A stretch of DNA of 64,000 nucleotides, from NCBI RefSeq assembly GCF_003367195.1, contig NZ_QRGO01000003.1:248001-312000 (forward strand). Direction: 5' to 3'. Position numbers and translations under genes: made by a program. The notes below the pieces were generated by a model that worked only from the letters and a program-made list of their open reading frames with translations, had not been told where the DNA came from and made no database searches. Below, piece after piece: positions 11,612 through 21,010 of this stretch (position 1 is the stretch's first letter; each line of letters starts with the position of its first letter). The DNA is from Undibacter mobilis (GTDB lineage: Bacteria; Pseudomonadota; Alphaproteobacteria; Rhizobiales; Xanthobacteraceae).

Positions 11612-12346
11612 TCAATCCAGTTCCACCACAAGGCCGTCGCGAATGGTCACGCGGCGGTCCATGCGAGCGGCGATATCCATATTGTGCGTGGCAATGATGG
11701 TGGCGAGCCCCGACGCACTGACCAGTTGATTGAACGCCGCGAACACATGCTCCGCGGTCTTGACGTCCAGATTGCCGGTCGGCTCGTCGGCGAGAAGGAT
11801 GCGCGGCGCATTGGCCACAGCGCGGGCAATCGCGACGCGCTGCTGTTCGCCGCCGGACAACTCGGCGGGGCGGTGGTTGAGGCGCGCCTTGAGGCCCAGA
11901 TAACCGAGCAGTTCGGCCGCCCGCTTCTTCGCCTCGGCGCGTCCGAGACCGCGGATGAGCTGCGGCAGCACCACATTCTCCAGCGCCGTGAATTCAGGCA
12001 GCAGATGGTGCGACTGATAGACGAAGCCGATCTCGACGCGGCGAATGCGCGTGCGCTCGGCGTCCGGCAGGTTCGCGGTCGCCTTGCCGCCGATATAGAC
12101 ATCGCCGTGATCGGGATGTTCGAGCAGCCCGGCAAGATGCAGCAGCGTCGATTTGCCGGCACCGGAGGGCGCCACCAGCGCGACCGACTGCCCCGGCCAT
12201 AGCGCCAGTTCGGCCCCGCGCAGGATATCCAGCGTGGCTTCGCCCTGGCTGTAATGGCGCTCGACCTGGTGCATGAACAGGATCGGCACGTCCTGCGCCA
12301 CACCCTCTTCGACCACGGTCTCGGTCTCGACGATGATCTCACTCAT
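11612..12346 (-). CDS. lolD: Lipoprotein-releasing ABC transporter ATP-binding protein
   Basis: This 244-residue ATPase has Walker [10 protein letters not shown] (residues 59-67), the signature LSGGEQQR (163-170) and Walker B ILLADEPT (183-190). It shows the MacB/LolD-like Q-loop region [18 protein letters not shown]. LolD powers the LolCE complex that detaches lipoproteins from the inner membrane for transfer to LolA. Compared with E. coli LolD it has an extra N-terminal segment of about 20 residues. Its start overlaps the end of the LolC/E permease gene by 8 bp, so the two are coupled. Confidence 0.94.
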   Translation of the reverse strand: MSEIIVETETVVEEGVAQDVPILFMHQVERHYSQGEATLDILRGAELALWPGQSVALVAPSGAGKSTLLHLAGLLEHPDHGDVYIGGKATANLPDAERTRIRRVEIGFVYQSHHLLPEFTALENVVLPQLIRGLGRAEAKKRAAELLGYLGLKARLNHRPAELSGGEQQRVAIARAVANAPRILLADEPTGNLDVKTAEHVFAAFNQLVSASGLATIIATHNMDIAARMDRRVTIRDGLVVELD

Positions 12347-13607
12347 AACGCAGCGCCTCCACCGGATCGAGACGCGCCGCGCGCCAGGAGGGGTACAGCG
12401 TCGCGAGCAGCGACAGGACCAGCGCCATCAGCACAACAGCCACGGTCTCGCCGGTGTCCATACGCGCCGGCAGATGCGAGAGGAAATACAGCTCCGGCGA
12501 GAACAGTTCGGTATTGGTCAGCCATGACAGGAAGCGGCGGATGCTTTCGATGTTCAGGCACACCACCACGCCGAGCAGGAAGCCGACAATGGTGCCGACC
12601 ACGCCGATCGCCGCGCCGGTGATCAGGAACACGCGCATGATCGCCCCTTGCGTCGCCCCCATGGTGCGCAGAATGGCGATGTCCTGGCCCTTGTCCTTCA
12701 CCAGCATGATGAGGCCGGAGACAATGTTGAGCGCTGCCACCAGCACGATCAAGGTCAGGATGAGGAACATGACGTTGCGCTCGACCTGTAGCGCGTTGAA
12801 GAAGGTGGCGTTGCGCTGGCGCCAGTCGATGATGAAGATCGGCCGCTTGGCAGCGTCCTGCACCGCCTTGCGGTAGACATCGACCCGGTCGGGATTGTCG
12901 GTATAGACCTCGATAGCGGTGACATCGCCGGCGCGGTTGAAATAGGCCTGCGCCTCCTTCAGCGGCATGAACACCATGGCACTGTCGTATTCCGACATGC
13001 CAATCTCGAACACCGCGGCGATCTTGTAGACCTTGATGCGCGGCGTCGTACCCATGGGCGTCACCGCGCCCTTCGGCGACACCAGCGTGATGTTGTCGCC
13101 AGCGCGCAGCGAAAGCTGGTCGGCCAGACGCCGGCCGATGGCAACGCCCTGTCCGTCGTCAAAACCGCCGAGCGAGCCCTGCTTGATGTTGTTGACGATG
13201 GACGGCAGGCCTTCCATGTCCTTGAGGCGGATGCCGCGGATCAGCACGCCGCCGGCATTGAACGGCGAGGACGCCAGCGCCTGCCCCTCGACGATCGGCG
13301 CGGCGAGCCTCACGCCCTGCGCCTGCGAGATGCGCGCGGCGACCTCGTCCCAGTCGGTCAGCGGCTTTTCCAGCGGCTGCACCAGAAGATGGCCGTTGAG
13401 GCCGAGGATCTTGTCGAGCAGTTCGGCGCGAAAGCCGTTCATCACTGCCATGACGATGATCAGGGTAGCCACGCCCAGCATGATGCCGAGGAAGGAGAAC
13501 CCGGCAATGACCGAGATGAATCCCTCTTTGCGACGCGCGCGCAGATAGCGCAGCGACAGCATCCATTCGTACCGCGAGAACGGTCGCGTGCCGCTTGGCT
13601 CAGACAT
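12339..13607 (-). CDS. lolC: Lipoprotein-releasing ABC permease, LolC/LolE family
   Basis: From the ATG at 13607 ([17 protein letters not shown]) the protein has 422 residues with one N-terminal and three C-terminal membrane segments of the FtsX fold. The N-terminal [20 protein letters not shown] is typical of LolC/E. A large periplasmic domain lies between. Only one permease gene is present, so it may act as a homodimer, as the single LolF-type proteins of some bacteria do. It is upstream of and overlaps lolD, and it follows proS. A GTG 33 bp upstream is possible but less like the family. Confidence 0.93.
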   Translation of the reverse strand: MSEPSGTRPFSRYEWMLSLRYLRARRKEGFISVIAGFSFLGIMLGVATLIIVMAVMNGFRAELLDKILGLNGHLLVQPLEKPLTDWDEVAARISQAQGVRLAAPIVEGQALASSPFNAGGVLIRGIRLKDMEGLPSIVNNIKQGSLGGFDDGQGVAIGRRLADQLSLRAGDNITLVSPKGAVTPMGTTPRIKVYKIAAVFEIGMSEYDSAMVFMPLKEAQAYFNRAGDVTAIEVYTDNPDRVDVYRKAVQDAAKRPIFIIDWRQRNATFFNALQVERNVMFLILTLIVLVAALNIVSGLIMLVKDKGQDIAILRTMGATQGAIMRVFLITGAAIGVVGTIVGFLLGVVVCLNIESIRRFLSWLTNTELFSPELYFLSHLPARMDTGETVAVVLMALVLSLLATLYPSWRAARLDPVEALRYE

Positions 13608-13700
13608 TGGTGAAGAACCCCATCCGGGTTGGGTTTTCACACGATTCGGGCGGTTTCGTGGGCGGAAAAGCCGAGCCGGACCACAGGTTTATTCTCATCC

Positions 13701-13796
13701 GTCTTTCCGGGGCGCGGCCGTAGCGCGAACCCGGCATTCGGCAAGGTCCTCATGCGCATCTGGGTTCCGGATTTGCCGGCCGGCTCGCGTCCCGGA
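13701..13796. repeat. Extragenic palindromic repeat-like element
   Basis: Between lolC and proS an imperfect palindrome can be read. Its left arm TTCCGGGGCGCG..GCGAACCCGG is mirrored by GGGTTCCGG..CGCGTCCCGGA on the right. From memory, elements of this wording (TTCCGGGGCGCG ... AACCCGGAATC) are common between genes in Bradyrhizobium relatives. Copy number here cannot be tested. Confidence 0.5.
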
Positions 13797-13802
13797 CGCT
13801 GG

Positions 13803-15125
13803 TCACCGCCCCAGCAGATCCACCGCCGCCGCCGGCGACATCTGCTCCTTCTCGCCGGTCTTGCGGTTCTTGATCTCGACCTTGCCTTCCGCGAGCCCGC
13901 GCGGGCCGACCATGACCTGCCACGGCAGGCCGATCAGGTCGGCATTGGCAAACTTGGCGCCAGCGCGCTCGTCGATGTCGTTGTAGAGGACATCGACGCC
14001 CTTGGCGGTGAGTTCGGCGTAAAGCTGGTCGCAGGCACCGTCGGTCGCGGCATCGCCCTGCTTGAGGTTCAGAAGCGCGACCTTGAACGGCGCCACCGGC
14101 TCCGGCCAGACGATGCCGGCCTCGTCATGCGAGGCCTCGATGATCGCCGCAGCGAGCCGCGACGGGCCGATACCGTAGGAACCCATATGCACCGGCACTT
14201 CCTTGCCATCGGCGGTGGCGACCACCGCCTTCATCGGCAGGGAATACTTGGTGCCGAAGTAAAAGATGTGACCGACCTCGATACCACGCGCCGATACCTG
14301 GGCATCGGCGGGAACGGCGGCGTATTTGTCCGGCTCGTGCATGTCTTCCGTCGCCGCATAGAGCGAAGTCCACTGATCGACCGTCTTCTGCAGACCGGCG
14401 ATGTCGTCGAAATTCACCTTCTCGTCCGGCACGGCCATGCCGAGATAGTCCTTGTGGCAGAACACCTGGGACTCGCCGGTGTCCGCCAGCACGATGAATT
14501 CGTGTGACAAGTCGCCGCCGATCGGCCCGGTGTCGGCGCGCATCGGGATGGACGTCAGGCCAAGACGCTTGAAGGTGCGCAAATAGGCGACGAACATCTT
14601 GTTGTAGGAATGCCGCGCGCCAGCCTCGTCGACGTCGAACGAGTAAGCATCCTTCATCAAGAATTCGCGGCCGCGCATCAGGCCGAAGCGCGGGCGCACT
14701 TCGTCGCGGAACTTCCACTGGATGTGATAGAGGTTGAGCGGCAGATCCTTGTAAGAGCGCACCGAGGCGCGGAAGATCTCCGTGATCATTTCCTCGTTGG
14801 TCGGACCGTAGAGCATCTCGCGCTCGTGACGGTCCTGGATGCGCAGCATCTCCTTGCCATAGGCGTCATAGCGACCGCTCTCGCGCCACAGTTCGGCCGA
14901 CTGGATGGTCGGCATCAGCAGTTCGATGGCGCCGGAGCGATTCTGCTCCTCGCGCACGATCTGCTCGATCTTGCGCAGCACCCGCAGCCCCAGCGGCAGG
15001 AAGGCATAAATGCCGGCCGCCTCCTGGCGCATCATGCCGGCGCGCAGCATCAGACGGTGCGAGACAATCTCGGCCTCGCGGGGCGGTTCGCGGAGCGTGG
15101 GCAGAAAGTAGCGGGACAGGCGCAT
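13803..15125 (-). CDS. proS: Prolyl-tRNA synthetase
   Basis: The 440-residue class II synthetase starts at ATG 15125 ([15 protein letters not shown]). It shows [31 protein letters not shown] and [25 protein letters not shown], the class II motifs of ProRS. The C-terminal anticodon-binding domain contains [21 protein letters not shown]. It charges tRNA-Pro. At 440 residues it is the short alphaproteobacterial form lacking the INS editing domain found in the roughly 570-residue E. coli enzyme. It lies upstream of lolC-lolD on the same strand. Confidence 0.96.
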   Translation of the reverse strand: MRLSRYFLPTLREPPREAEIVSHRLMLRAGMMRQEAAGIYAFLPLGLRVLRKIEQIVREEQNRSGAIELLMPTIQSAELWRESGRYDAYGKEMLRIQDRHEREMLYGPTNEEMITEIFRASVRSYKDLPLNLYHIQWKFRDEVRPRFGLMRGREFLMKDAYSFDVDEAGARHSYNKMFVAYLRTFKRLGLTSIPMRADTGPIGGDLSHEFIVLADTGESQVFCHKDYLGMAVPDEKVNFDDIAGLQKTVDQWTSLYAATEDMHEPDKYAAVPADAQVSARGIEVGHIFYFGTKYSLPMKAVVATADGKEVPVHMGSYGIGPSRLAAAIIEASHDEAGIVWPEPVAPFKVALLNLKQGDAATDGACDQLYAELTAKGVDVLYNDIDERAGAKFANADLIGLPWQVMVGPRGLAEGKVEIKNRKTGEKEQMSPAAAVDLLGR

Positions 15126-15205
15126 GGGGTCAGGCCGGCTTTTCGTGGGTGAAACAGGGGGTTAGTGAAAGCGGATCGGACCCAAAAAGACAAGGGCCCC
15201 ACTCG

Positions 15206-15299
15206 GCCCCATCCTGAGAGCACGCTTTGTGGCGCGGGTCTCGAAGGACGAGGCCGCCCCATGGTTCGAGACGGGCCTACGGCCCTCCTCGCCATGAGG
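15206..15299. repeat. Inverted-repeat element between asnB and proS
   Basis: Two related halves face each other: CCCCATCCTGAGAGC..GTCTCGAAGGACGAGG (about 15207-15253) and CCCCATGGTTCGAGACGGGC..CTCCTCGCCATGAGG (about 15257-15299). The shared words (CCCCAT, TCGAGAC/GTCTCGA, GAGG) make a palindromic unit of a kind often dispersed between genes in Rhizobiales. This assignment is from memory. Confidence 0.5.
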
Positions 15300-15303
15300 C
15301 GTA

Positions 15304-16896
15304 TTAAAGGCTGAAATGCGCGTAGGCCTTGAGCTTTTCGAGGTGTTGCACGACGGGGAAGGAGATCCAGGCCCGGTCGGTCAAATGCGGTACACGGGAC
15401 ACGTCGATCACCGTGGCGAGCCGCCGCAGGTAATAGAGCTCCTCCTTCGACTGCACGCTGAAAGCCGCGAACTCTTGCTGACCATCGCGCAGGTCGTTGT
15501 CGGAATAGACGTCCTCGAACCGGCTCATCCAGCCGTCCCGGCCGGGGTTGAGGCCGGCGCCCTCGCCGAAGGCGACCTTGGCGCGGTCGCGGATGACGGC
15601 CGGCAATTCGTCCGGGTACAGGTCGTAGAGATCGCGCAGCGGCATCTTGCCGGTCGGCAGCCCGTCGACGGCGCGGACCAGGGCCTCCGGAGCGAGCCCG
15701 AGCGCATAGTTGACGACAGCCGGATCGAGGAACGGCTCGCGCATTTCCAGCGATTGCCGCATCGAGCAGCGATCGACGCGCTGCAGGCTGACGCGATGCA
15801 TCAGCGACAGGCACTCATCGCGACACTGCGCACCATCGGCCGGGCTTTCATGAAAGGCGATTTCAAGGGGGGCGTAACCGCAGAACAATTCGTCGGCACC
15901 CTCCCCGCACAGCCCAACGCGGAAACCGTCGCGCTGCATGGCCTTGCTGGCTTCGAGCGAAGCCAGCGCGCCGCGGATCAGATTGGGCTCGAAGGATTCA
16001 GTGGCGGTGATGACATCGTCGATCGAAGCGAATGCCTCAGGGCTCTGCGTATCGAAGGGCACGACCCGCAGATCGTAACCAGTCTTAGCGGCATAGGCTT
16101 CGGCGAAGCGATAATCCGGCGCGTCCGGTCCGCCGACGAAATAGCCCGGCGCTTCGGGGCGGAGCTGCCGCGCGTAATGCGCCACCAGCGTTGAATCGAT
16201 GCCGCCCGAGAACCACGTCGCGACCGGCAGATCCGGCGGCAGACGGCGTTCGACGGCGCCGCGCAGAATGTCATCGAGCACGCGGGCCGAACTTTCCACC
16301 GGCCGATCGACGCGCGGATAAATCGGCGAGCGATAGCGCGCCACGGTCTTCTTCGACATGGCATAGCCCGGCGGCAGCAGCATCACATCGCCCACCGGCA
16401 CGACGTCGAGCAGCGGCTTCATTTCCGAGCAGAATAGAAATCTCGCGCCCTGCTGCATGACATAGAGCGGCTTGACGCCGAACGGGTCGCGCGCGGCCAG
16501 AAACTCCCCGCTGACCAGATCAATGGCGACGAAGGCGTACATGCCGTTGAGCCGCTCGAGCGCACGATGGCCCCAGACCTGCAGGGCATTGGCCAGCACT
16601 TCGGTGTCGGAATGGGTGCGGAAGCCGACGCCGAGCTCTTCAAGCTCGCGACGCAACTCGACATGATTGTAGATCTCGCCGTTGTAAGACACTGCGAGCC
16701 GGCCGAAGAACGAGACTTGCGGCTGGGTGCCGTGTTCGGCATCGACGATGCGCAAACGCCGCGTACACATCGCGACATCCGGAAACGGCGTGAATAGCGG
16801 ATCGGTGATATCGCCGCGATGCAGAATGCCGTCGATCAGACGCGCGACGGTGAGTTCGGCGTCAGGCCAACCGATCGCAACCGCAAACCCGCACAT
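15304..16896 (-). CDS. asnB: Asparagine synthase (glutamine-hydrolysing) family protein
   Basis: The 530-residue protein has an N-terminal class II glutamine amidotransferase domain. Cys2 (MCGFAV) is the nucleophile and YNGEIYNH lies at residues 71-78. The C-terminal synthetase domain carries the pyrophosphatase loop SGGIDST at residues 230-236 and LCGEGADELFCGY. Members transfer amide nitrogen from glutamine to aspartate through an adenylylated intermediate. It is similar to AsnB throughout, but specialised paralogs can modify other carboxylates. It is monocistronic by spacing, 178 bp before proS and divergent from the copper operon. Confidence 0.9.
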   Translation of the reverse strand: MCGFAVAIGWPDAELTVARLIDGILHRGDITDPLFTPFPDVAMCTRRLRIVDAEHGTQPQVSFFGRLAVSYNGEIYNHVELRRELEELGVGFRTHSDTEVLANALQVWGHRALERLNGMYAFVAIDLVSGEFLAARDPFGVKPLYVMQQGARFLFCSEMKPLLDVVPVGDVMLLPPGYAMSKKTVARYRSPIYPRVDRPVESSARVLDDILRGAVERRLPPDLPVATWFSGGIDSTLVAHYARQLRPEAPGYFVGGPDAPDYRFAEAYAAKTGYDLRVVPFDTQSPEAFASIDDVITATESFEPNLIRGALASLEASKAMQRDGFRVGLCGEGADELFCGYAPLEIAFHESPADGAQCRDECLSLMHRVSLQRVDRCSMRQSLEMREPFLDPAVVNYALGLAPEALVRAVDGLPTGKMPLRDLYDLYPDELPAVIRDRAKVAFGEGAGLNPGRDGWMSRFEDVYSDNDLRDGQQEFAAFSVQSKEELYYLRRLATVIDVSRVPHLTDRAWISFPVVQHLEKLKAYAHFSL

Positions 16897-17111
16897 CGGT
16901 CATGACTCCGCGCTATCGCCCTGCGCGCCCACATGAATCGGGGCGCCGTTCAGGATGCGTTTACGATAGCGACCGCGCGGTTAACCGCTGCTTAAATACG
17001 GACCCATGCGATTTCGGCGATGACCTCCCAGCGCTCCGCAGAACCGGCAACACCTGAGGGGCTGGCACCGGCCAAAAGTTAATGGTAGGTGAATCGTCAA
17101 GGGGTATTGGA

Positions 17112-17495
17112 ATGCGTCTGGGTTGGCGTCAGTGGGTATCGGTTCTCGCGATGTACGTCATCGCGCTGAATACGATTCTGTGGGCCGCCCTGGCTCCCGT
17201 CCCCGCCGCCGGCTCGTTCGATCCCCTCTCCGCCATCTGCCATAACGTCGCGCAAACCGCCGACCAGACTGCTCAAGCCCCCGACGGACAGCCCGCCAAG
17301 CCGAGCAAGGCCTGCGACCACTGCAGCCTGTGCAGCGCGACGCCGTTTTCGTCGAACGGCATCGACAGCGTGCTCGCCGGCATTCTCGAGCCCGGCCGTT
17401 TGCTGCGCGTTCTGCAGCCGTCCGACGCGGCGCATACCACGAGCGTCGACGCCTCCCCCAGCCTCGCCCGCGGTCCTCCGATCCACAACGTCTGA
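17112..17495 (+). CDS. DUF2946-like Cys-rich secreted protein of the copper cluster
   Basis: This 127-residue protein starts at ATG 17112 with AAGGGG upstream. Residues 10-33 form a signal peptide or anchor. The rest is polar with a cysteine/histidine set C43-H44 and C68-D-H70-C71-S-L-C74, plausible metal ligands on the periplasmic side. The layout fits DUF2946 proteins, which often accompany TonB receptors and copper genes. It leads the operon, 54 bp before the receptor. An in-frame start at 17082 would only lengthen the cytosolic end. Copper binding is inferred from context and ligands. Confidence 0.75.
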   Translation: MRLGWRQWVSVLAMYVIALNTILWAALAPVPAAGSFDPLSAICHNVAQTADQTAQAPDGQPAKPSKACDHCSLCSATPFSSNGIDSVLAGILEPGRLLRVLQPSDAAHTTSVDASPSLARGPPIHNV

Positions 17496-17549
17496 ACGTA
17501 ACGCGACGGTTTTGTCGCGCGCTCATCGTTTGTGGAAAGGACCGGAATT

Positions 17550-19601
17550 ATGCCCACCAGCCGTTGGCTCGGCTGCGCATCGCTCTATGCGATCGCGCTG
17601 ATATCGCCTGCAAATGCTCAATCGACCGTTCAACTGCCTCAGGTCGTCGTCCAAGGCGACACCAACCCGTCGCTGGTGACGCCAACCATCGAACGAGCGC
17701 AGCGCGACATCGAACAGACGCCCGGCGGCGTCGAGATCGTGCCCGACTCCGCCTTCAAGGACGGCCCGGCGAATACGGTCAAAGACGTCGTTGGCTGGGT
17801 GCCCGGCGTTATCGCGCAGCCGAAGTCGAACATCGACAACCGGCTGTCGATCCGCGGCTCGGGCCTGACACGCAATTACGGCAATCGCGGCATCAACCTG
17901 TCGATCGACGGCATTCCGATCAATTCGTCCGACGGCCTGTTCGACGTGTTCGAGATCGACCCGACCGCCTACCGCTATGTCGAGGTCTACAAAGGCGCCA
18001 ATGCGCTGCGCTACGGCGCCAATGCCCTCGGCGGCGCCATCAATTTCGTGATGCCGACCGGTCGCGACGCCGCGAAATTCGACGCGCGCTTCGATGCCGG
18101 CAGCTTCGGTTATGTGAAAGGCGCGGCCAGTACGGCCGGCGTCTATGGCCAGCACGACTACTTCATCAACGCCTCGGCACAGCGCGAAGACGGCTATCGC
18201 GACCACAGCAACGGCCATATCGAGCGCCTCAACTCGAACTTCGGCTATCGGTTCTCGCCCAATGCCGAAACGCGCTTCTATGTGAACGCCAATTCATGGC
18301 GCCAGCGCCTGCCGGGCGAACTCACCAAGTCAACCGCGTTGAATGCGCCGCGCACCGCCGATCCCGACTTCGTAGCGCAGGACCAGCAACGCAATATCGA
18401 CTCGATCCGCATCGCCAACAAGACGACGCTGCGCCTTGACGCGACCACCATCGACCTCGGCATCTACACCCACCAGCGACATGTCGATCATCCGATCTAT
18501 CGCTATCTCGACTTCACCGTGGCCGATTACGGCGGCTTCGCCCGCGCCACCGACGAGCGCAACATCGGCGGCTATCGCAACCATCTCGTCATGGGCGTCA
18601 ATGCGCTCGTTGGCACGATGGACTACCAAGAATACACGAATGTCGCCAACGCGACCAAGGGTGCGCTGCTGTTCTCGACGCTGGACAAGTCGCAGAACTA
18701 TTCCATCTACGCGGAAAACTCGTTCTACTTCCTGAAAAACGTCGCCTTTGTGCTGGGCGGACAGTTCCTGCATGCCGTACGCGACCGGCAGGACAAGTTC
18801 CTGTCCGACGGCGACCAGTCCGGCCGCCGCACCTACGACATCTTCAGCCCGAAAGTCGGCCTGCTGTGGGACGTCGATCCGGGCTGGCAGGTCTACGGCA
18901 ACATCGCGCGCAGCGCCGAGGTGCCGACCTTCGACACCAATACTTTTGCCGCGCCGGCCAGCACCAATGTCGACGCGCAAACCGCAACTACCTACGAAAT
19001 CGGCACGCGCGGACGCCGGCCGGATGTCACCTGGGATTTGTCGGTCTACCACGCGCGGCTCAAGAACGAATTGCAGTGCCTCACGACCGCACCGTGGGCG
19101 CTCTGCACCGTCACCAATGCCGATCGCACTGTGTATCAAGGCATCGAGGCGGGCTTTGGCTTCGCATTCCTGAAGTCGATCCACGCACAGGACGACCGCG
19201 TCTGGCTCAACGTCTCTTACACCTATAGCGACTTCCGGTTCGACGGCGACGCCACCTGGGGCAACAACCGCCTGCCCGGCGTGCCGCCGCATATGCTCAA
19301 GGCCGAGGTTCTCTACAAGAATCCGAACGGGTTCTATGCCGGTCCCAATATCGAGTGGATGCCGCAGTCCTTCTACGCCGACAATGCCAACACGCTAACG
19401 ATCGATCCTTACGCCTTGCTGAATTTCAAGGTCGGCTATGACCGCGGCACGGGCTGGTCCGGCTATGTCGAAGGCCGCAACCTGTTCGACAAGCGATACA
19501 TCTCGACGACGATGACGGCCGGAACCGCGACGGCCAACTCAGCCCTGTTCAATCCGGGTTACGGCCGCGCCGTCTATGCCGGCCTCCGCCTGAAACTATA
19601 G
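17550..19601 (+). CDS. TonB-dependent outer-membrane receptor, probably copper-related
   Basis: The 683-residue protein has a signal peptide (ALISPANAQ), a TonB-box-like segment (LPQVVVQGD), a plug domain (VKDVVGWVPGV, RLSIRGSGL, VEVYKGANALRYGANALGGAINF) and a C-terminal beta-barrel ending in an aromatic-poor GLRLKL. Overall it resembles FecA/OprC-type receptors. Such receptors import metal complexes across the outer membrane using TonB energy. The neighbours are a DUF2946 protein, copper-uptake-associated protein, YcnI, CopC and CopD, so copper or a copper chelate is the most likely substrate. ATG 17550 with AAGGA upstream is preferred over the GTG at 17532. Confidence 0.92.
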   Translation: MPTSRWLGCASLYAIALISPANAQSTVQLPQVVVQGDTNPSLVTPTIERAQRDIEQTPGGVEIVPDSAFKDGPANTVKDVVGWVPGVIAQPKSNIDNRLSIRGSGLTRNYGNRGINLSIDGIPINSSDGLFDVFEIDPTAYRYVEVYKGANALRYGANALGGAINFVMPTGRDAAKFDARFDAGSFGYVKGAASTAGVYGQHDYFINASAQREDGYRDHSNGHIERLNSNFGYRFSPNAETRFYVNANSWRQRLPGELTKSTALNAPRTADPDFVAQDQQRNIDSIRIANKTTLRLDATTIDLGIYTHQRHVDHPIYRYLDFTVADYGGFARATDERNIGGYRNHLVMGVNALVGTMDYQEYTNVANATKGALLFSTLDKSQNYSIYAENSFYFLKNVAFVLGGQFLHAVRDRQDKFLSDGDQSGRRTYDIFSPKVGLLWDVDPGWQVYGNIARSAEVPTFDTNTFAAPASTNVDAQTATTYEIGTRGRRPDVTWDLSVYHARLKNELQCLTTAPWALCTVTNADRTVYQGIEAGFGFAFLKSIHAQDDRVWLNVSYTYSDFRFDGDATWGNNRLPGVPPHMLKAEVLYKNPNGFYAGPNIEWMPQSFYADNANTLTIDPYALLNFKVGYDRGTGWSGYVEGRNLFDKRYISTTMTAGTATANSALFNPGYGRAVYAGLRLKL

Positions 19602-19609
19602 GAGGCCGC

Positions 19610-20065
19610 ATGAAACTCTTGCGCCTCTTCACGATTGCCGCGGCCGTCGTCCTGACCGCGGCGGGCGCATACGCCGAATGGCGCGATCCGCCCCAGGCGA
19701 GCGCCATCCGGCACGCTTTGATGGCCGCCTTCGACAAACCGGAGCAGCGGCTTGCCGTCGAGCCGGTCGCCGTCGTTGGCGATCACGCGGTCGCCAGTTG
19801 GACGCAAGGCGACATGGGCGGCCGCGCACTGCTTCGGCTCAAGAGCGGCACCTGGACGATCATTCTCTGTGCCGGCGATCAGCTGCTCGATCCGAACGCA
19901 CTGATCCACGCCGGCATCGCAGAGGTTTCGGCCAAACAGCTCGTCGCCATCGTCAAAGATGCCGGACGTCAAACACCACCGGAGCGCGTTGCGATGTTCT
20001 CGCGCTTCGAGGGTCTCGTCTCGATGGACGATCATTCCCACCCTCAACCTCATCAGAAGCACTGA
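19610..20065 (+). CDS. Copper uptake system-associated protein
   Basis: The 151-residue secreted protein has a signal peptide ending TAAGAYAEW. It is followed by a compact domain (LMAAFDKPEQRLAVEPVAVVGD, then WTIILCAGDQLLD) that matches the family annotated as copper uptake system-associated. The C-terminus is a His-rich tail, DDHSHPQPHQKH, which could bind Cu or Zn. GGAGG lies directly before the ATG, and the gene is only 8 bp from the receptor stop. A periplasmic role in handing over copper is inferred from context. Confidence 0.75.
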   Translation: MKLLRLFTIAAAVVLTAAGAYAEWRDPPQASAIRHALMAAFDKPEQRLAVEPVAVVGDHAVASWTQGDMGGRALLRLKSGTWTIILCAGDQLLDPNALIHAGIAEVSAKQLVAIVKDAGRQTPPERVAMFSRFEGLVSMDDHSHPQPHQKH

Positions 20066-20079
20066 CAAGGACAACGGCC

Positions 20080-20622
20080 ATGAAACGCAAATCAACCATC
20101 GCCCTCGCCACCGCGCTGTTCGCTGCCGTCGGCGCCAGCCCGGCGCTCGCCCACATCACGCTGGAAAAGAAGGAAGCCCCGGTCGGATCGTTCTACAAAG
20201 CGGTGCTCAGCGTCCCGCATGGCTGCGACGGCGCCGCCACCGTAAAGGTTTCGGTGCAGATTCCCGAAGGCATCATTTCAGTCAAGCCGATGGTGAAGCC
20301 CGGCTGGACGCTCGAGGTGAAACGTGGCGACTATGCCAAGCCCTACAGCTACCTGCACGGTGCCAAGCTGACTCAAGGGCCTAAGGAAGTCATCTGGTCG
20401 GGCGGCAATATTCCGGACGCCTATTACGACGAGTTCACAATGCAGGCCTTCATCGCCGGCGAACTGGCGCCGAACACGACCATCTATTTCCCGGTGGTTC
20501 AGACCTGCGAAAAGGGCGAGCATCGCTGGATTGAAACGCCATCGACGCCCAAGACCGGCAGCGGGCATGGCGAACCGGCGCCGGCGCTGAAATTGCTGCC
20601 GGCCGCAACGAAGGCGCACTGA
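20080..20622 (+). CDS. ycnI: YcnI/DUF1775 copper-binding protein
   Basis: The 180-residue protein starts at ATG 20080 with a signal peptide ending in SPALA. Mature YcnI proteins begin with the His that binds Cu(II) as a monohistidine brace, and here the mature start would be HITLEKKEAP (His25). The conserved PEGIISVKPMVKPGWTLE and KEVIWSGGNIPDAYYDEF belong to DUF1775, including the Trp near the copper site. It acts in the periplasm as a copper chaperone. The in-frame region before 20080 lacks a plausible start. CopC follows 2 bp later. Confidence 0.9.
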   Translation: MKRKSTIALATALFAAVGASPALAHITLEKKEAPVGSFYKAVLSVPHGCDGAATVKVSVQIPEGIISVKPMVKPGWTLEVKRGDYAKPYSYLHGAKLTQGPKEVIWSGGNIPDAYYDEFTMQAFIAGELAPNTTIYFPVVQTCEKGEHRWIETPSTPKTGSGHGEPAPALKLLPAATKAH

Positions 20623-20624
20623 CC

Positions 20625-20996
20625 ATGAGACGTGTGTTCACGAAACACCAGGGTCTTCTGATCGCCGGCGCATTGGCGCTGGCGCCAATCTCGGCGCTGG
20701 CGCATGGCCATCTCGATCACGCGAAACCGGCGGTCGGCGCGACTGTCGCGGCGCCGAAGGAAGTGTCGCTGTGGTTCACCGAAGCGGTCGAGCCAAAGTT
20801 CTCCTCGATCGTGGTGCAGGACGCCAAAGGCACGGCGATGCAGATCGGCAAGGCCGAGGTCGCGGCGGACAATGCCGCGAACCTCAAGATCAAGGTCAAG
20901 CCGCTGACGCCCGGCGTTTATTCGGTGACGTGGAAGATTCTCTCGGTCGATACCCATCGAACGCAGGGCACTTTCAGCTTCACCGTGAGCCCGTAA
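20625..20996 (+). CDS. copC: Periplasmic copper-binding protein CopC
   Basis: The 123-residue protein has a signal peptide and a CopC beta-sandwich (AKPAVGATVAAPKEVSLWF, VTWKILSVDTHRTQGTFSF). The expected mature N-terminus, HGHLDH (from His27), and the Asp-Thr-His near the end match the high-affinity Cu(II) site of short CopC proteins, which lack the Met-rich Cu(I) site. It passes copper to CopD in the inner membrane. It lies between ycnI and copD in the operon. Confidence 0.93.
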   Translation: MRRVFTKHQGLLIAGALALAPISALAHGHLDHAKPAVGATVAAPKEVSLWFTEAVEPKFSSIVVQDAKGTAMQIGKAEVAADNAANLKIKVKPLTPGVYSVTWKILSVDTHRTQGTFSFTVSP

Positions 20997-21010
20997 GCGG
21001 AGCCCCGCGG

